A DNA stretch of 49,891 bases. Origin: Chitinophaga pinensis. Lineage in GTDB: Bacteria > Bacteroidota > Bacteroidia > Flavobacteriales > Flavobacteriaceae. Below, one piece after another: positions 7,219 through 17,432 of this stretch (positions are counted from its first letter, which is position 1; every line of letters begins with the position of its first letter). Made by a program: the position numbers and the translations under genes. Under the pieces are notes generated by a model. That model was not told where the DNA came from, ran no database searches, and worked only from the letters and a program-made list of their open reading frames with translations. Location of the stretch: positions 1 through 49,891 of the forward strand of contig CAMCDQ010000011.1 in assembly GCA_945873505.1 (NCBI GenBank), written 5' to 3'.

Positions 7219-10200
7219 ATGAAATTTAAATTATTAATAATTATTTTTTTAACATCTTTCTTATCCTCGTTTGCTCAAACTACGATTGAAGGAGTTGTTA
7301 ATGATGTTAAGGGATTGCCTTTGATCGGAGCTACTGTAATTATAAAAGGAACTAAAAACGGAGTTTTAACTGATTTTGATGGGGTTTTTAAAATTAAGGC
7401 AAAAATTGGCGATATCTTAGTTATTTCAAGTTTAGGATTTGATAAAAAAGAAATCAAAATACAAGGAAATTCTATTAAAATTGTTCTTGGAGAATTAAAT
7501 GAAGCTTTGAATGAAGTTGTAGTAATCGGGTATGGTACCGTCAAGAAAAAGGATTTAACAGGAGCTGTTTCATCCGTAAGAGCAACAAGTATAGAAAAGG
7601 GGGATCCAATAGATCTTCAAACGGCTTTGTCAGGTCGTGTCGCTGGTCTTCAAATAACACAAAATGATAATGGTTTAGGATCAGGTGTAAAGGCAATTAT
7701 TCGTGGTGGTAGTTCACTCACAAGCGGTAATCAGCCCTTATATGTAATTGATGGTTTTCCAATTGTTCCAGATGAAAATGCTTCATCAAATCCATTATCG
7801 GATATAGACCCTGGTCAGATCAAGTCTGTCGAAGTTTTAAAAGATGCCTCTGCAACAGCTATTTACGGTGCAAGGGGGTCGAATGGAGTAATTATTATTA
7901 CAACAAAACTAGGAAAGGAAGGAAAACCAGTCATAACTGCAACATTAAGTACAGGTACATCATTTGCAACAAGATTTCCAAAGGTGCTTACTGATTCGGA
8001 GTATATTGATTATCGCATACTTACAGATAACGTAAATTATTTGAATGGAACCACTGAAAACTTGAGTACCTATTGGCAAGATAAAAAAGACACTAATGCA
8101 CGAGGGGTAGATTGGGCCAAAGAAGCAACCCAGCTTGCCTCAACAAAGAGGATCGATTTTAGTATGGGTGGTGGAAGTAAAGATGGATTGAATTATCAAA
8201 TTTCGGCAAATCATTTAGATCAAGAAGGTGTAGTTATTGAGACTAATTTTAAAAGATATAATTTAAATTCAAACATAGTACAATCTATTGGTAAAAACAC
8301 TAAAATTGGAACTAATATTAAATTAGCATTTACCAAAAATATTGGAAGAAGTCTTGAAAAAGATGCCGATGGAGTTTTTAAAAAGGTTTTTTCAACTAAT
8401 CCTTTTCAGCCTATTGATTTTCAACTCGGAGATATAGAAATTGATCCAGAAACAAACTCTGGAGATAATGAAAATGTTCTTACGTATCTGAAAGAAGTGG
8501 ATAATGAAACTGAAAGTACTAGGATAATTGGAAACGTTTTTTATGAAACAAAATTAGCTAATAATTTGACTTTTTATACTAGTTATGGATTTAATCGCGG
8601 CTATATCAACAACCAAGTGTTTTTACCTTCAACGGTATTGAAAGGATTCAAGGAAAATGGAATAGCGGAATTTGAAAAAATTGAAACTTTAAATCAAGTA
8701 TTTGAAACTCGATTGAATTATAAAAAAGTATTTAATAAACACAATATAAATGCTACAGCAGTTGGAGAATTTTCTGATAATCTAAAAAGTATATTTACTG
8801 GTGGAGCAACTGGTTTTAGTGATCAAACAAATGGTTTTAATGATTTGTCAAGTGCGGTTTTGCCTACTTTTCCTGCAAATAATATAGCAAAAGAAAACTT
8901 AGTGTCTTTTTTAGGGAGAGTATCGTATGGGTATAATAATAAATACCTTTTAACTGCTTCCATTAGAGCGGATGGTTCATCAAAATTTGGTAAAGAGAAT
9001 AAATGGGGTTATTTTCCTTCTGTAGCGTTGGGATGGACATTGTCAGAGGAATCATTTATCAAAAAATTAAATATTTTTGACAACTTCAAGTTGAGAGCAT
9101 CCTATGGAGTAACTGGTAATAACCAGATACCAGCATACAGCTCAATCGGTTTATTAGGGGCTGGAAACTATGTTTTTAATGATGTATTTTATTCTGGAAT
9201 AGTACCGAGAAATGTATCAAATCCTGACTTGAAATGGGAAACTACTGCGCAATACAATTTAGGTATTGATTTAGGTTTTTTCAAAAATCGTTTAACCATT
9301 ACTGCCGAAGCCTATTATAAAAAAACAACCGATTTATTGTTAGACGTTCAATTACCTTTGTCTTCAGGTTTCGAAACTTCTTTAAAAAATATTGGGTCTT
9401 TTAGCAATAAAGGTTTTGAATTAACTGTAAATTCAATTAATATTGATAATAGTGTTTTTAAATGGAGATCTGATTTTACTTTTTCATTTAATAGAAATAA
9501 AGTGCTGGATTTAGGAGATAAGCTAGAATTTTATTTTGATGCTAACATTTTTCCAAGTAAATTTATGAATGAAATATTGGTTCGTGTAGGACAGTCAACT
9601 GGTATTTATTATGGATACATCGAAGATCAAATTATTAACAATCAAACAGAAGCGGCAAATAGCCCTTTACAAGTTGGTGTTGGAATTCCTGATACTAATA
9701 ATAACGGACAAGTCAAAATTTATGACGTCAACGGAGATGGCTTAATAAATAGTTTTGACAAAGTGCCAATAGCGAATACAACACCCGATTTTATTGGAGG
9801 ATTTAATAATGAATTCACGTATAAAAATTTTGACTTTAGTTTCTTTTTACGATTTTCCTATGGTAACGATGTAATAAATGGAAATATTGGAAATTTAGAT
9901 AAGGTAAATATTAATAATTGGAACACTTTAAAATCAATGTCCGATTATTCTTATAATGCAGCCTATAATCCAAATGGTACGTTTCACGGTGAAAATACAA
10001 ATGGAGTTTATTCTTCTTTATTCCGCAGTGCTTATGTAGAAGACGGCTCTTTTTTAAAGTGTGATTTTATCACATTAGGTTATACAATGCCTAAATCGGT
10101 TGTTGAAAGTTTAAATGCCAATAAATTTAGACTGTTTGCCAGAATAAATAATCCTTTTATGCTTACCAGATATTCTTGGTTTGATCCAGAAGTCAATTCA

Positions 10201-10296
10201 ATAGGAGGAACAGCAGGTAAAGTTGGTGGCGGGGTAGATCTTGGTAGTTATCCACGGAACACTACAATATCATTGGGTCTTTCTCTTAATTTTTAA
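7219..10296 (+). CDS. susC: SusC-like TonB-dependent outer-membrane transporter
   Basis: 1025 residues with a signal peptide (SSFAQ). A CarboxypepD_reg-like domain occupies about residues 20-95 (EGVVNDVKGLPLIGATVIIK). The TonB plug follows (EVVVIGYGTVKKKDLTGAVS, ALSGRVAGLQI, LYVIDGFPI, ATAIYGARGSNGVIIITTK), then a long beta-barrel ending in an aromatic C-terminus (LGLSLNF). Family knowledge: SusC forms the channel and SusD the lid of a TonB-driven oligosaccharide importer. It heads an operon with susD (9 bases later) and a third surface lipoprotein. The size is normal and the frame intact. The symbol is used in the family sense; the transported glycan is not known. Confidence 0.95.
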   Translation: MKFKLLIIIFLTSFLSSFAQTTIEGVVNDVKGLPLIGATVIIKGTKNGVLTDFDGVFKIKAKIGDILVISSLGFDKKEIKIQGNSIKIVLGELNEALNEVVVIGYGTVKKKDLTGAVSSVRATSIEKGDPIDLQTALSGRVAGLQITQNDNGLGSGVKAIIRGGSSLTSGNQPLYVIDGFPIVPDENASSNPLSDIDPGQIKSVEVLKDASATAIYGARGSNGVIIITTKLGKEGKPVITATLSTGTSFATRFPKVLTDSEYIDYRILTDNVNYLNGTTENLSTYWQDKKDTNARGVDWAKEATQLASTKRIDFSMGGGSKDGLNYQISANHLDQEGVVIETNFKRYNLNSNIVQSIGKNTKIGTNIKLAFTKNIGRSLEKDADGVFKKVFSTNPFQPIDFQLGDIEIDPETNSGDNENVLTYLKEVDNETESTRIIGNVFYETKLANNLTFYTSYGFNRGYINNQVFLPSTVLKGFKENGIAEFEKIETLNQVFETRLNYKKVFNKHNINATAVGEFSDNLKSIFTGGATGFSDQTNGFNDLSSAVLPTFPANNIAKENLVSFLGRVSYGYNNKYLLTASIRADGSSKFGKENKWGYFPSVALGWTLSEESFIKKLNIFDNFKLRASYGVTGNNQIPAYSSIGLLGAGNYVFNDVFYSGIVPRNVSNPDLKWETTAQYNLGIDLGFFKNRLTITAEAYYKKTTDLLLDVQLPLSSGFETSLKNIGSFSNKGFELTVNSINIDNSVFKWRSDFTFSFNRNKVLDLGDKLEFYFDANIFPSKFMNEILVRVGQSTGIYYGYIEDQIINNQTEAANSPLQVGVGIPDTNNNGQVKIYDVNGDGLINSFDKVPIANTTPDFIGGFNNEFTYKNFDFSFFLRFSYGNDVINGNIGNLDKVNINNWNTLKSMSDYSYNAAYNPNGTFHGENTNGVYSSLFRSAYVEDGSFLKCDFITLGYTMPKSVVESLNANKFRLFARINNPFMLTRYSWFDPEVNSIGGTAGKVGGGVDLGSYPRNTTISLGLSLNF

Positions 10297-10305
10297 TATT
10301 AAAAA

Positions 10306-12018
10306 ATGAAAAAAATGAAAAATAAAATCAAATATTTATATCTTGTTGTATTGATTTCAGGTTTTGTAGCCTGTAGCGATTTATTAGAAGAAGTTCCCGT
10401 TTCTCAACCATCAGTTGAAAATTCATTTAAGACAGAAGCCAATGCCAGAGCTGCAATTGTAGGCGTATATAGTTCGTTACACTTAGAAGGTGTATATGGC
10501 AAGAGTCAAAGTCTTTTTACTACAGATGAAAATAATGCAGGATCAAAAGTGCCGCTTTCAGGACTAAACTTATATACTTTCACTGCAGATAATGTTGAAG
10601 TAATTTTGCCTATTTGGAGAGATCATTATCAGGGAATAAATCGAGCTAATCTAGCGATATCTAAAATTCCAAGTATTGATATGGATGTTACTGAAAGAAA
10701 TACTTTAGTGGCAGAAGCAAAATTTATTAAAGCGTTACTGTACTTCAATTTGATTCGCTATTATGGAGATGTGCCTTATAAAGAGTCAGAAACTACTTCA
10801 TTGAATAATCTAAATATTCCTAGAACTCCAGTTGATACCATATATAAAAATATAATTAGAGATCTTGAATATGGTGTGGAACATTTAAAAGTAAAAGCTA
10901 CCGGTATAGCAGGACATGCCACGCAAGACGCCGCTAAAACTTTATTATCAAGCATTTATCTTACAAAAGGTACAATGGCTAAAAGAGATAATACTGGAAA
11001 CGGTCTTGCAGATTTTACTTTGGCGGCAAGATATGCTAAAGAGGTAATAGATTCAAACAGATATAGATTGTGTCCATATTTCCCAGATGCGTTTATAGTG
11101 CAAAATAAAAATAATGATGAAATTGTTTTTGATGTACAATTTAAATCACCAGGATTGGGTGTAGGAAATACAATTGGTATTAATATGGGTATTCCTTCAA
11201 CTGCTTCTGGAGTAGACAATTTATCCGCTGGAGGTTCACAAGGTGCCATAAGGGCTAATCCTTATCATCAATTTTATTATGAAGTAGCGGATAGTATTCG
11301 CATGCAATGGACTAATGCGAGAATTCTAATAAATGCTGCAACTGGAGGTTATACTAAAGTAAGTGCCGTTAGCACTAATCCCCCGGTATCGGCTGCAAAA
11401 TTTAGGAGATATCCAGTTCGAAGTCCTGGTTTCGTTCTTCAAACAAGCGATTACGATGTGAACTGGCCAATATTTAGATATGCAGAAGTATTGTTGATTT
11501 ATGCAGAGGCATCAAACGAAATAAATGGACCAACACAAGAGGCTATAGATGCATTAAATATGCTTAGAAGTAGAGCTAGAAATACTAATATAAGAGGTGT
11601 TCACAGAGATATATTACCACGTTCTTTGACTTTACAAAGATCTACTGGTTTAGTCAATTTAACTCTTTCAAACCCTTTAGTTTCAACTCCAACTGCTTTT
11701 AAAAATTATATTATCTTGGAACGTAGTAGAGAATTAAGTCAAGAAGGCAAAAGATGGTTTGATTTAGTTAGATGGGGTATTCTAAAGACTACTTTGCGTG
11801 GGCTAAATGCAAAATATACGGCTAAAATATCAGAAACACGACCAGTTGAAGTTCCTCCAATAACCAGTACCAAATGGATTAATTATTGGAATGGCAGAAT
11901 TGAAGAATGGAATTTAATAACTGGTGCGCTTCAAGATTTTCATATGTTACTTCCAATACCAAATAATGAGAGACAGGCGAATCCATCTATAGGACCTAAT
12001 AATCCTGGATATAATTAA
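10306..12018 (+). CDS. susD: SusD/RagB-like surface glycan-binding lipoprotein
   Basis: 570 residues; ATG 10315 would give 567 and is an equal candidate. A lipoprotein signal ends in FVACSD. SusD-family features include the tetratricopeptide-like helical N-terminal half (FKTEANARAAIVGVYSSL, ALLYFNLIRYYGDVP) and the C-terminal region with RSRARN, ERSRELSQEGKRWFDLVRWG and LLPIPNNER. It binds glycan fragments at the cell surface and caps the SusC channel. It follows susC by 9 bases and precedes the unknown lipoprotein at 12034 by 15 bases, forming a typical three-gene import and capture operon that ends at the terminator at 12798. Confidence 0.95.
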   Translation: MKKMKNKIKYLYLVVLISGFVACSDLLEEVPVSQPSVENSFKTEANARAAIVGVYSSLHLEGVYGKSQSLFTTDENNAGSKVPLSGLNLYTFTADNVEVILPIWRDHYQGINRANLAISKIPSIDMDVTERNTLVAEAKFIKALLYFNLIRYYGDVPYKESETTSLNNLNIPRTPVDTIYKNIIRDLEYGVEHLKVKATGIAGHATQDAAKTLLSSIYLTKGTMAKRDNTGNGLADFTLAARYAKEVIDSNRYRLCPYFPDAFIVQNKNNDEIVFDVQFKSPGLGVGNTIGINMGIPSTASGVDNLSAGGSQGAIRANPYHQFYYEVADSIRMQWTNARILINAATGGYTKVSAVSTNPPVSAAKFRRYPVRSPGFVLQTSDYDVNWPIFRYAEVLLIYAEASNEINGPTQEAIDALNMLRSRARNTNIRGVHRDILPRSLTLQRSTGLVNLTLSNPLVSTPTAFKNYIILERSRELSQEGKRWFDLVRWGILKTTLRGLNAKYTAKISETRPVEVPPITSTKWINYWNGRIEEWNLITGALQDFHMLLPIPNNERQANPSIGPNNPGYN

Positions 12019-12033
12019 TTAAAAATAAATAGT

Positions 12034-12765
12034 ATGAAAACCAAATATTCAATAAATATTTTAATGCTTTTAACGATTTTGTTTTGTTTCACTTCCTGTG
12101 AGAAAGATGAAATAGATACTTGGGTTAGTTTAGAAGCTGATAAAACAACAGTAGCTGTTAATGAAACTGTATCATTTACAATGACAGGTAATGCCGAAAC
12201 CTATGTGGTTTATACTGGAGACAACGGACACGATTTTGAAAAAAGTTATTTAGTAATTACTGGAGGTAAAAAAGTTGATCAAGAGGATTATGTGCTAACA
12301 CAAGCAAACTTAGATACTTGGACTCCTATTTTGACTGCTGAAATTGCAGCGTATAATATTTTAAATCCCAGTACAACACTTGATGCCAATGCTATAATTA
12401 CAGGCTTACAAAGGTTAGTAGACAAATCGTATTATAAAGATACTGCCGCAAATCGCATTAGAGAGTTAATGCCAACACTCAAAACTTTTACTGATTGCCA
12501 AAACCTAGTAGGTGCTTATTTTACAAATTTAAGTGTATTATTAACTCCTGCGGGAGGATTTTCTACAGGCGTAGCTATAAACAGAAATAATTTGACTTAT
12601 TCCTATAAATTTGCTACTCCTGGAACCTATATAGTAACTTTATTGGGTACTAGATTAAGCGATAAAAATTATTCAGGTTCTGGTTATATTTATAATAGTA
12701 CTTCATCAGCTAGTGAATATACTTATAACAGAAATACAGACACGGTAACCATTGTCGTGCAATAA
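12034..12765 (+). CDS. Surface lipoprotein of unknown family, third gene of the susCD operon
   Basis: 243 residues with a lipoprotein signal (LFCFTSCEKDE). The first part (VSLEADKTTVAVNETVSFTM) reads like a PKD/Ig-type beta-sandwich strand pattern. The middle (QANLDTWTPILTAEIAAYNI to LMPTLKTFTDCQNL) looks helical. The end (YSYKFATPGTYIVTLLGTRL) returns to a PKD-like strand. So a beta-sandwich appears to be interrupted by a helical insertion. By position it corresponds to the surface glycan-binding proteins often coded after susD, but I do not recognise the family. Binding of the PUL glycan is inference from operon context only. Confidence 0.7.
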   Translation: MKTKYSINILMLLTILFCFTSCEKDEIDTWVSLEADKTTVAVNETVSFTMTGNAETYVVYTGDNGHDFEKSYLVITGGKKVDQEDYVLTQANLDTWTPILTAEIAAYNILNPSTTLDANAIITGLQRLVDKSYYKDTAANRIRELMPTLKTFTDCQNLVGAYFTNLSVLLTPAGGFSTGVAINRNNLTYSYKFATPGTYIVTLLGTRLSDKNYSGSGYIYNSTSSASEYTYNRNTDTVTIVVQ

Positions 12766-12797
12766 AACAACTTAAATTTTATTCAAAATTAACTCTT

Positions 12798-12828
12798 AAA
12801 CCTGTCAATAGACAGGTTTATTTGTTTT
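12798..12828 (+). terminator. Rho-independent terminator of the susCD operon
   Basis: Perfect nine-base stem AAACCTGTC / GACAGGTTT with loop AATA and a T-rich tail. The regulator gene is convergent and ends at 12898; the tail on the minus side is poorer, so this mainly serves the plus strand. Confidence 0.85.
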
Positions 12829-12897
12829 AAAAAAGTATTAATTCAATACATGTTTTAATTGCCTTTTGCTTATTATGCCTAGAAGATATCAATTACT

Positions 12898-15800
12898 TTA
12901 GTTCTTCAATTTGTTTTTCAAAATATATTCTGAAGGCGACATTTTGTAATGAGATTTGAACCACTTAGAAAAATACTGTGGATTTGAATGTCCAATGGCA
13001 TATGCAATCTCAGATATATTTAGATCTGATTCTAGTAAAAGTGTCGAAGCTTTTTTCAACCGCACCGAATCTATAAACTCTTTACCAGTTGTACCAGTTA
13101 TTATCTTAACTTTTCTAAAAAAAGTGGAACGACTCATTGAAAATTCATCCGCAATATTGATTATATTCAAATTATCCTCTTCTATATTATCGTTAACATA
13201 TTTTAATAGTTTTTCAATAAATTCTTTGTCTTTACTGTTTGTGGTTAGTTCACTAGCATTCTCATATTTATTAGTCAAAAATAGATTTTTAACTTTATTT
13301 CTAGAAGCTATCAGGTTTTTGACGGTTAGATTTAAAATTTTAATGTTAAAGGGTTTTGGGACAAAGTAATCTGCCCCAGAATTTGCTCCTTCAAATTGTG
13401 TGTTCATATCGCCCTGAGACGTTAAAAGAATTATCGGGATATGTGAAGTTTTTATATCATTCTTAAGTGTCTTACATAGTTCAAGACCACTCATTATAGG
13501 CATTACCACATCACTGATAATTATATCAGGCTGCAATTTATTTGCCATTTCAACTCCTATTTCCCCATTTTCTGCGGTATATATGTTGTAATTGTCCGTA
13601 AAATAATCGGACATATTTTCAATCAAATCTATATTGTCATCTACATATAAAATTGTAGGTTTTTCAGCATCGTATTCAACATTTTTATCAACTAATTTAG
13701 TGCTGTCAACTTCCTTGCTATCCTGAAAATCAGTAGCAATGAGCGCTCTAGGAATATCATTATCCCAAAGGATTCTGTCTGATTTTTCTTCATTAGAATA
13801 TGCGTTTTCATCCATTGGTAAATTCAAAGTAAAAGTAGTTCCTTTATTCAATTCACTACTAACTGAAATTGTTCCTTTATGGAGCTCAATCATTGACTTT
13901 GTCAAAGATAATCCTATTCCAAATCCATTAACATAACGATCCATATTGCCGCCGTGATGGTAAAATCTATTGAATATTTTAGACAAAAAACTGGCGTCTA
14001 TTCCTGCACCGTTATCGATAACCTCTATTGTTAAAATTCCATTGTCTGCAGATGGAAATACTCTTATTACAAGTTTACCCCCTTTACCTGTATGTTTAAT
14101 GCCATTAGAAACTAAATTATACATTATTTTTCCAAGTGCATTTTTATCAAACCAAATAAATAATTCTGGCATATAGGCATCAATCGAGATTTTAATTTCT
14201 TTCGATTTTGCTAATCCTTTAAAAGCAATTTTAATGTTTTTTAAAAACAAAACAATATCACTTTTCTGAACTTTTAATTGGTAATTACCCGTTTCCATTT
14301 TGTGAATAGCCAACAATTCATTGGTCAAATCCAAAAGATTATTTACATTTTTGTCAATAGTTAATACTTCTTTTTCTTGTTTGGGGTTGAGCTTAAAATT
14401 AGAAATCAGTTTTTCAATAGAACATAAAATTAGGGTTAGAGGTGTTCTGATTTCATGCGAAATGTTGATAAAGAATTCCAATTTCGATTCATTAATTTTC
14501 TCCATCTGCTCCTGATATTGTTTTTCTAATTGCTCTTTATTTTTTTTCTCAAGTCGTTTTTTTGTAATCGATGAAATTAAAATTATTAAAAAATAAAGCA
14601 CAATTATATAAAGACAAAATGCCGGAAATGTTAACCAAAATAAAGGTTTAATTTCTATGGGTAATGAGGTATATTCTGAATCCAAATTTCCTTCATCGTT
14701 TGATACTTTAATTTTAAACGTATAATTACCTGGTGGTAAATTTTTATAATTAGCTGAATGAACATTAGCTGATGCCATTAACCAATTTTCATCAAATCCT
14801 TCCAGAATATAGGTGTATTTACAATTTTTTTGATTGTAGTAATTGGGAGATAAAAAGTTTATTTTTAAATTGTTTTCGAAATGACGTAGTGTGAGGCTGG
14901 AAGAATCATTCTTTGGCATTCTATCATTTACATTTATACCATTGATAATAATGTCACTAATATTTACAAGTTCGTTGTATTTGACCTGTTTTGATTTATT
15001 AGGTGCAAAAGAAGAAATACCATTAATACCACCGAAATATAGTAATCCATTGGAATCGGAATAGGAGGAGTGTTCTGTAAATTCATAGTTTTGAATACCA
15101 TCGTTTATATCATAAATTGTTGTCTTATACGTTTGATTTAATTTAACCAAACCTCTAATTGTTCCTATCCATATATTTCCTTGTTTGTCTGTTTCGATGG
15201 ATTGAATTAAATTACTAGGGAGCCCGTCTCGAATTGTGAATTTTTTTATTTTTGAGGCTGCTCCATCTTTAGATAATTTAATTTGAAACAATCCATTTTT
15301 TGTACCTATCCAACCATTGTTAATATTGTCAAGAAGTATGTCACATATATAATCATTAGTATCCAGACTATTGGGGTTTTGATTATAATGGGAAAAATTT
15401 TTAATGGTAAAATCGTTGTTCAATTTGGCTACAACGAGTCCTTTTGTTTGAGTTCCAATCCATAAAAAATTGTGTGTCGGATCATATTTAACGATACGGA
15501 CGAAATTTATGGAATTTAAAGAGGATTTAATCAAATTTTTATAGGTGACACGATTCACTAATTCAAAATCATTCGTTAATGTGAAACTCATGAGATTATT
15601 GTCAGTTCCAAGCCAGTAATGATTTTTGACATGCGCAATTGAAAAAACAATGAGATTGGACTTATTGTTCGTATTTAGTTTTTTAGTGATGTAATTGTTT
15701 TTTTCAAAAGTGACTAGATATAAGCCGTCAGAAGCGCCTACTAGAATGTGTTTATTATCAATTTTGGATAATGCAAAAATCGATTTTCCATTCAGTATTG

Positions 15801-17016
15801 ACTTCACTATTTTTTGATTGTCAGTATCATAAATAAAAAGGCCCTCGAATAAAGTACCTACCCACAAATTACCATTGTCATCTTTAATAATTGATCGGGT
15901 ATTACTAACTATTGAGTTGTTTTTATAATCTTTAATCTGATAGTTTTTAAATTTTAGTCCAGAATTATTTTGAAAAAACACACCGTTTCCTAATGATCCA
16001 ATCCACAGGGTTTTATCTCGAGAAATAAAAATACTTTTAATTTTTCTAGTCGGTAAATCAATTGAGGTAATAGTTGCAGAGGTAAAATCATTTTTTTTAA
16101 GAGCTTCTTTATTTATTTTAATAGCCCCGTCGGCTCGGGATGTCACAATAAGATTGTTTTGATGATCTTGAATGATATTTGCTATTCTGGAAAAATTGAC
16201 AGAAGAATCCTTTTTTGGATAAATTTTAGTTACTAAATAATTTCCTTTATCTCCTTTTAAATGAAATAAACCGTTGTTTTGAGTACCAATCCAGATATTT
16301 GAAAAGTTATCTTGAAAAAAAGCAGATATAGTAACATCCACAGATGATTCTATAGGAATTTTAGCTAAAACGATTAATTTATTGCTACTGATTTTGGTTA
16401 AAATAACTTGATTTTTATTAGTCAACCAATAGTTTCCATTTTTATCTTTTTCATGAATTTTTAAAGATTCAAGGTCTAAACTGGAAGGAATTTTATATCG
16501 AATACTTTTTTCGCAAATTGATTTTGTATTTTCCTCCGTAAAAAGTTCTTTTCCCGAATTGATACTCCAAAGCCCATTTTGACTAGTGAACATAATTTTA
16601 CCATTAATCGCTTTAATGGATTGTATATTTTGACCAAAAACACTGTTTTTAGGGTTGTATTTTTTTAAATTGAATAATTTATGTGTGATGGGGTTATAAA
16701 CAGTAAGGCCTTGTTCTGTAGCAATCCAAATATTACCAGCAAGATCCTGTGTAATTGAATTTATAGTATTGTCTGAAAGCTCGTTGAATGAATTTCCAGA
16801 ATAAAACGATGTAATATTGATGCCGTCATAGCGGTTCAGTCCATAGTGAGTACCAAACCACATATACCCATCTCTATCTTGAAATATTGTTGTTATACCA
16901 TTTTGTGACAAACCTATTTTGTTGTCTATATTTTTAAAATTAACAATATAAGGCTCTATACCGTATGAATGTATGCAAAAAAATAATGTGATAAGTAATG
17001 TTAGAATTCTTCGCAT
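12898..17016 (-). CDS. Hybrid two-component system regulator (HTCS) of the PUL
   Basis: 1372 residues. A signal peptide (IHSYG) leads into a periplasmic sensor made of two beta-propellers with many Reg_prop blades (DGYMWFGTHYGLNRYDG, GNIWIATEQGL, SNIWIGTQNNGLF, GNIWIGTIRGLVKLN). A Y_Y_Y domain follows (YTYILEGFDENW, LPPGNYTFKIKV), then one membrane helix near residue 800. The cytoplasmic part has a HisKA domain (NISHEIRTPLTL, His854), a HATPase_c domain (NLVSNGIKHTG, DNGAGID, GFGIGLSLTK), a receiver (ILYVDDN, phospho-acceptor Asp1169 in ISDVVMP, Lys in PKPFN) and a C-terminal AraC-type helix-turn-helix (IADEFSMSRSTFFRKVK, ISEIAYAIGHSNPQYFSKWF). All phosphorelay residues are present. Known HTCS proteins bind a breakdown oligosaccharide directly and switch on their PUL. 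The 36-base motifs at 2240, 7019 and 29178 are candidate targets. Confidence 0.95.
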   Translation of the reverse strand: MRRILTLLITLFFCIHSYGIEPYIVNFKNIDNKIGLSQNGITTIFQDRDGYMWFGTHYGLNRYDGINITSFYSGNSFNELSDNTINSITQDLAGNIWIATEQGLTVYNPITHKLFNLKKYNPKNSVFGQNIQSIKAINGKIMFTSQNGLWSINSGKELFTEENTKSICEKSIRYKIPSSLDLESLKIHEKDKNGNYWLTNKNQVILTKISSNKLIVLAKIPIESSVDVTISAFFQDNFSNIWIGTQNNGLFHLKGDKGNYLVTKIYPKKDSSVNFSRIANIIQDHQNNLIVTSRADGAIKINKEALKKNDFTSATITSIDLPTRKIKSIFISRDKTLWIGSLGNGVFFQNNSGLKFKNYQIKDYKNNSIVSNTRSIIKDDNGNLWVGTLFEGLFIYDTDNQKIVKSILNGKSIFALSKIDNKHILVGASDGLYLVTFEKNNYITKKLNTNNKSNLIVFSIAHVKNHYWLGTDNNLMSFTLTNDFELVNRVTYKNLIKSSLNSINFVRIVKYDPTHNFLWIGTQTKGLVVAKLNNDFTIKNFSHYNQNPNSLDTNDYICDILLDNINNGWIGTKNGLFQIKLSKDGAASKIKKFTIRDGLPSNLIQSIETDKQGNIWIGTIRGLVKLNQTYKTTIYDINDGIQNYEFTEHSSYSDSNGLLYFGGINGISSFAPNKSKQVKYNELVNISDIIINGINVNDRMPKNDSSSLTLRHFENNLKINFLSPNYYNQKNCKYTYILEGFDENWLMASANVHSANYKNLPPGNYTFKIKVSNDEGNLDSEYTSLPIEIKPLFWLTFPAFCLYIIVLYFLIILISSITKKRLEKKNKEQLEKQYQEQMEKINESKLEFFINISHEIRTPLTLILCSIEKLISNFKLNPKQEKEVLTIDKNVNNLLDLTNELLAIHKMETGNYQLKVQKSDIVLFLKNIKIAFKGLAKSKEIKISIDAYMPELFIWFDKNALGKIMYNLVSNGIKHTGKGGKLVIRVFPSADNGILTIEVIDNGAGIDASFLSKIFNRFYHHGGNMDRYVNGFGIGLSLTKSMIELHKGTISVSSELNKGTTFTLNLPMDENAYSNEEKSDRILWDNDIPRALIATDFQDSKEVDSTKLVDKNVEYDAEKPTILYVDDNIDLIENMSDYFTDNYNIYTAENGEIGVEMANKLQPDIIISDVVMPIMSGLELCKTLKNDIKTSHIPIILLTSQGDMNTQFEGANSGADYFVPKPFNIKILNLTVKNLIASRNKVKNLFLTNKYENASELTTNSKDKEFIEKLLKYVNDNIEEDNLNIINIADEFSMSRSTFFRKVKIITGTTGKEFIDSVRLKKASTLLLESDLNISEIAYAIGHSNPQYFSKWFKSHYKMSPSEYILKNKLKN

Positions 17017-17432
17017 TTATCGTTTCTATTGGTAATGTTGTATGTCTTCAAACTAAAGTTGACTTTTTCTAAGAGAGTATCTAGTTAATAATTCAAAGAT
17101 AATTTTTTTTTTGATTTGTTATTGATTTAATTTTTTGGTACTGATTTGTGCTATTAATAACTGAAATTTTTATTTAATTTTTATCTTGTTTTTAATATCA
17201 TTTTCCCACTTCCAATATAAATAGCTGCGGTTACTAAGTTGTTTAATGATTTATGATGTCGCTAATTATTGTATCGGTTAAAAAAACTTTTTCAAAGCAG
17301 CTTTTAATTCATTAAGTGTGAAGTAACTATTTAGTTTTCAATATTTTTATTGTCTAGTGACAGTCAAGAAAAATCCCACCGACTCAATTACAAATCGAAA
17401 AATAATCAATTAAATATTACTTGTTTCCTTGT
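17017..17432. other. Intergenic region upstream of the regulator gene, no gene seen
   Basis: About 416 AT-rich bases between the regulator start and the stop of the gene at 17433. I see no convincing coding frame, no RNA gene and no copy of the 36-base motif. It probably holds the regulator's own promoter, as expected for a regulator expressed without inducer, but no clean TAnnTTTG box with good spacing stands out. Confidence 0.5.

Noticed and set aside
12956..13369. 137-codon plus-strand frame inside the regulator gene
   Set aside because: A shadow of the AraC and receiver-linking region of the regulator; no start context or recognisable content.
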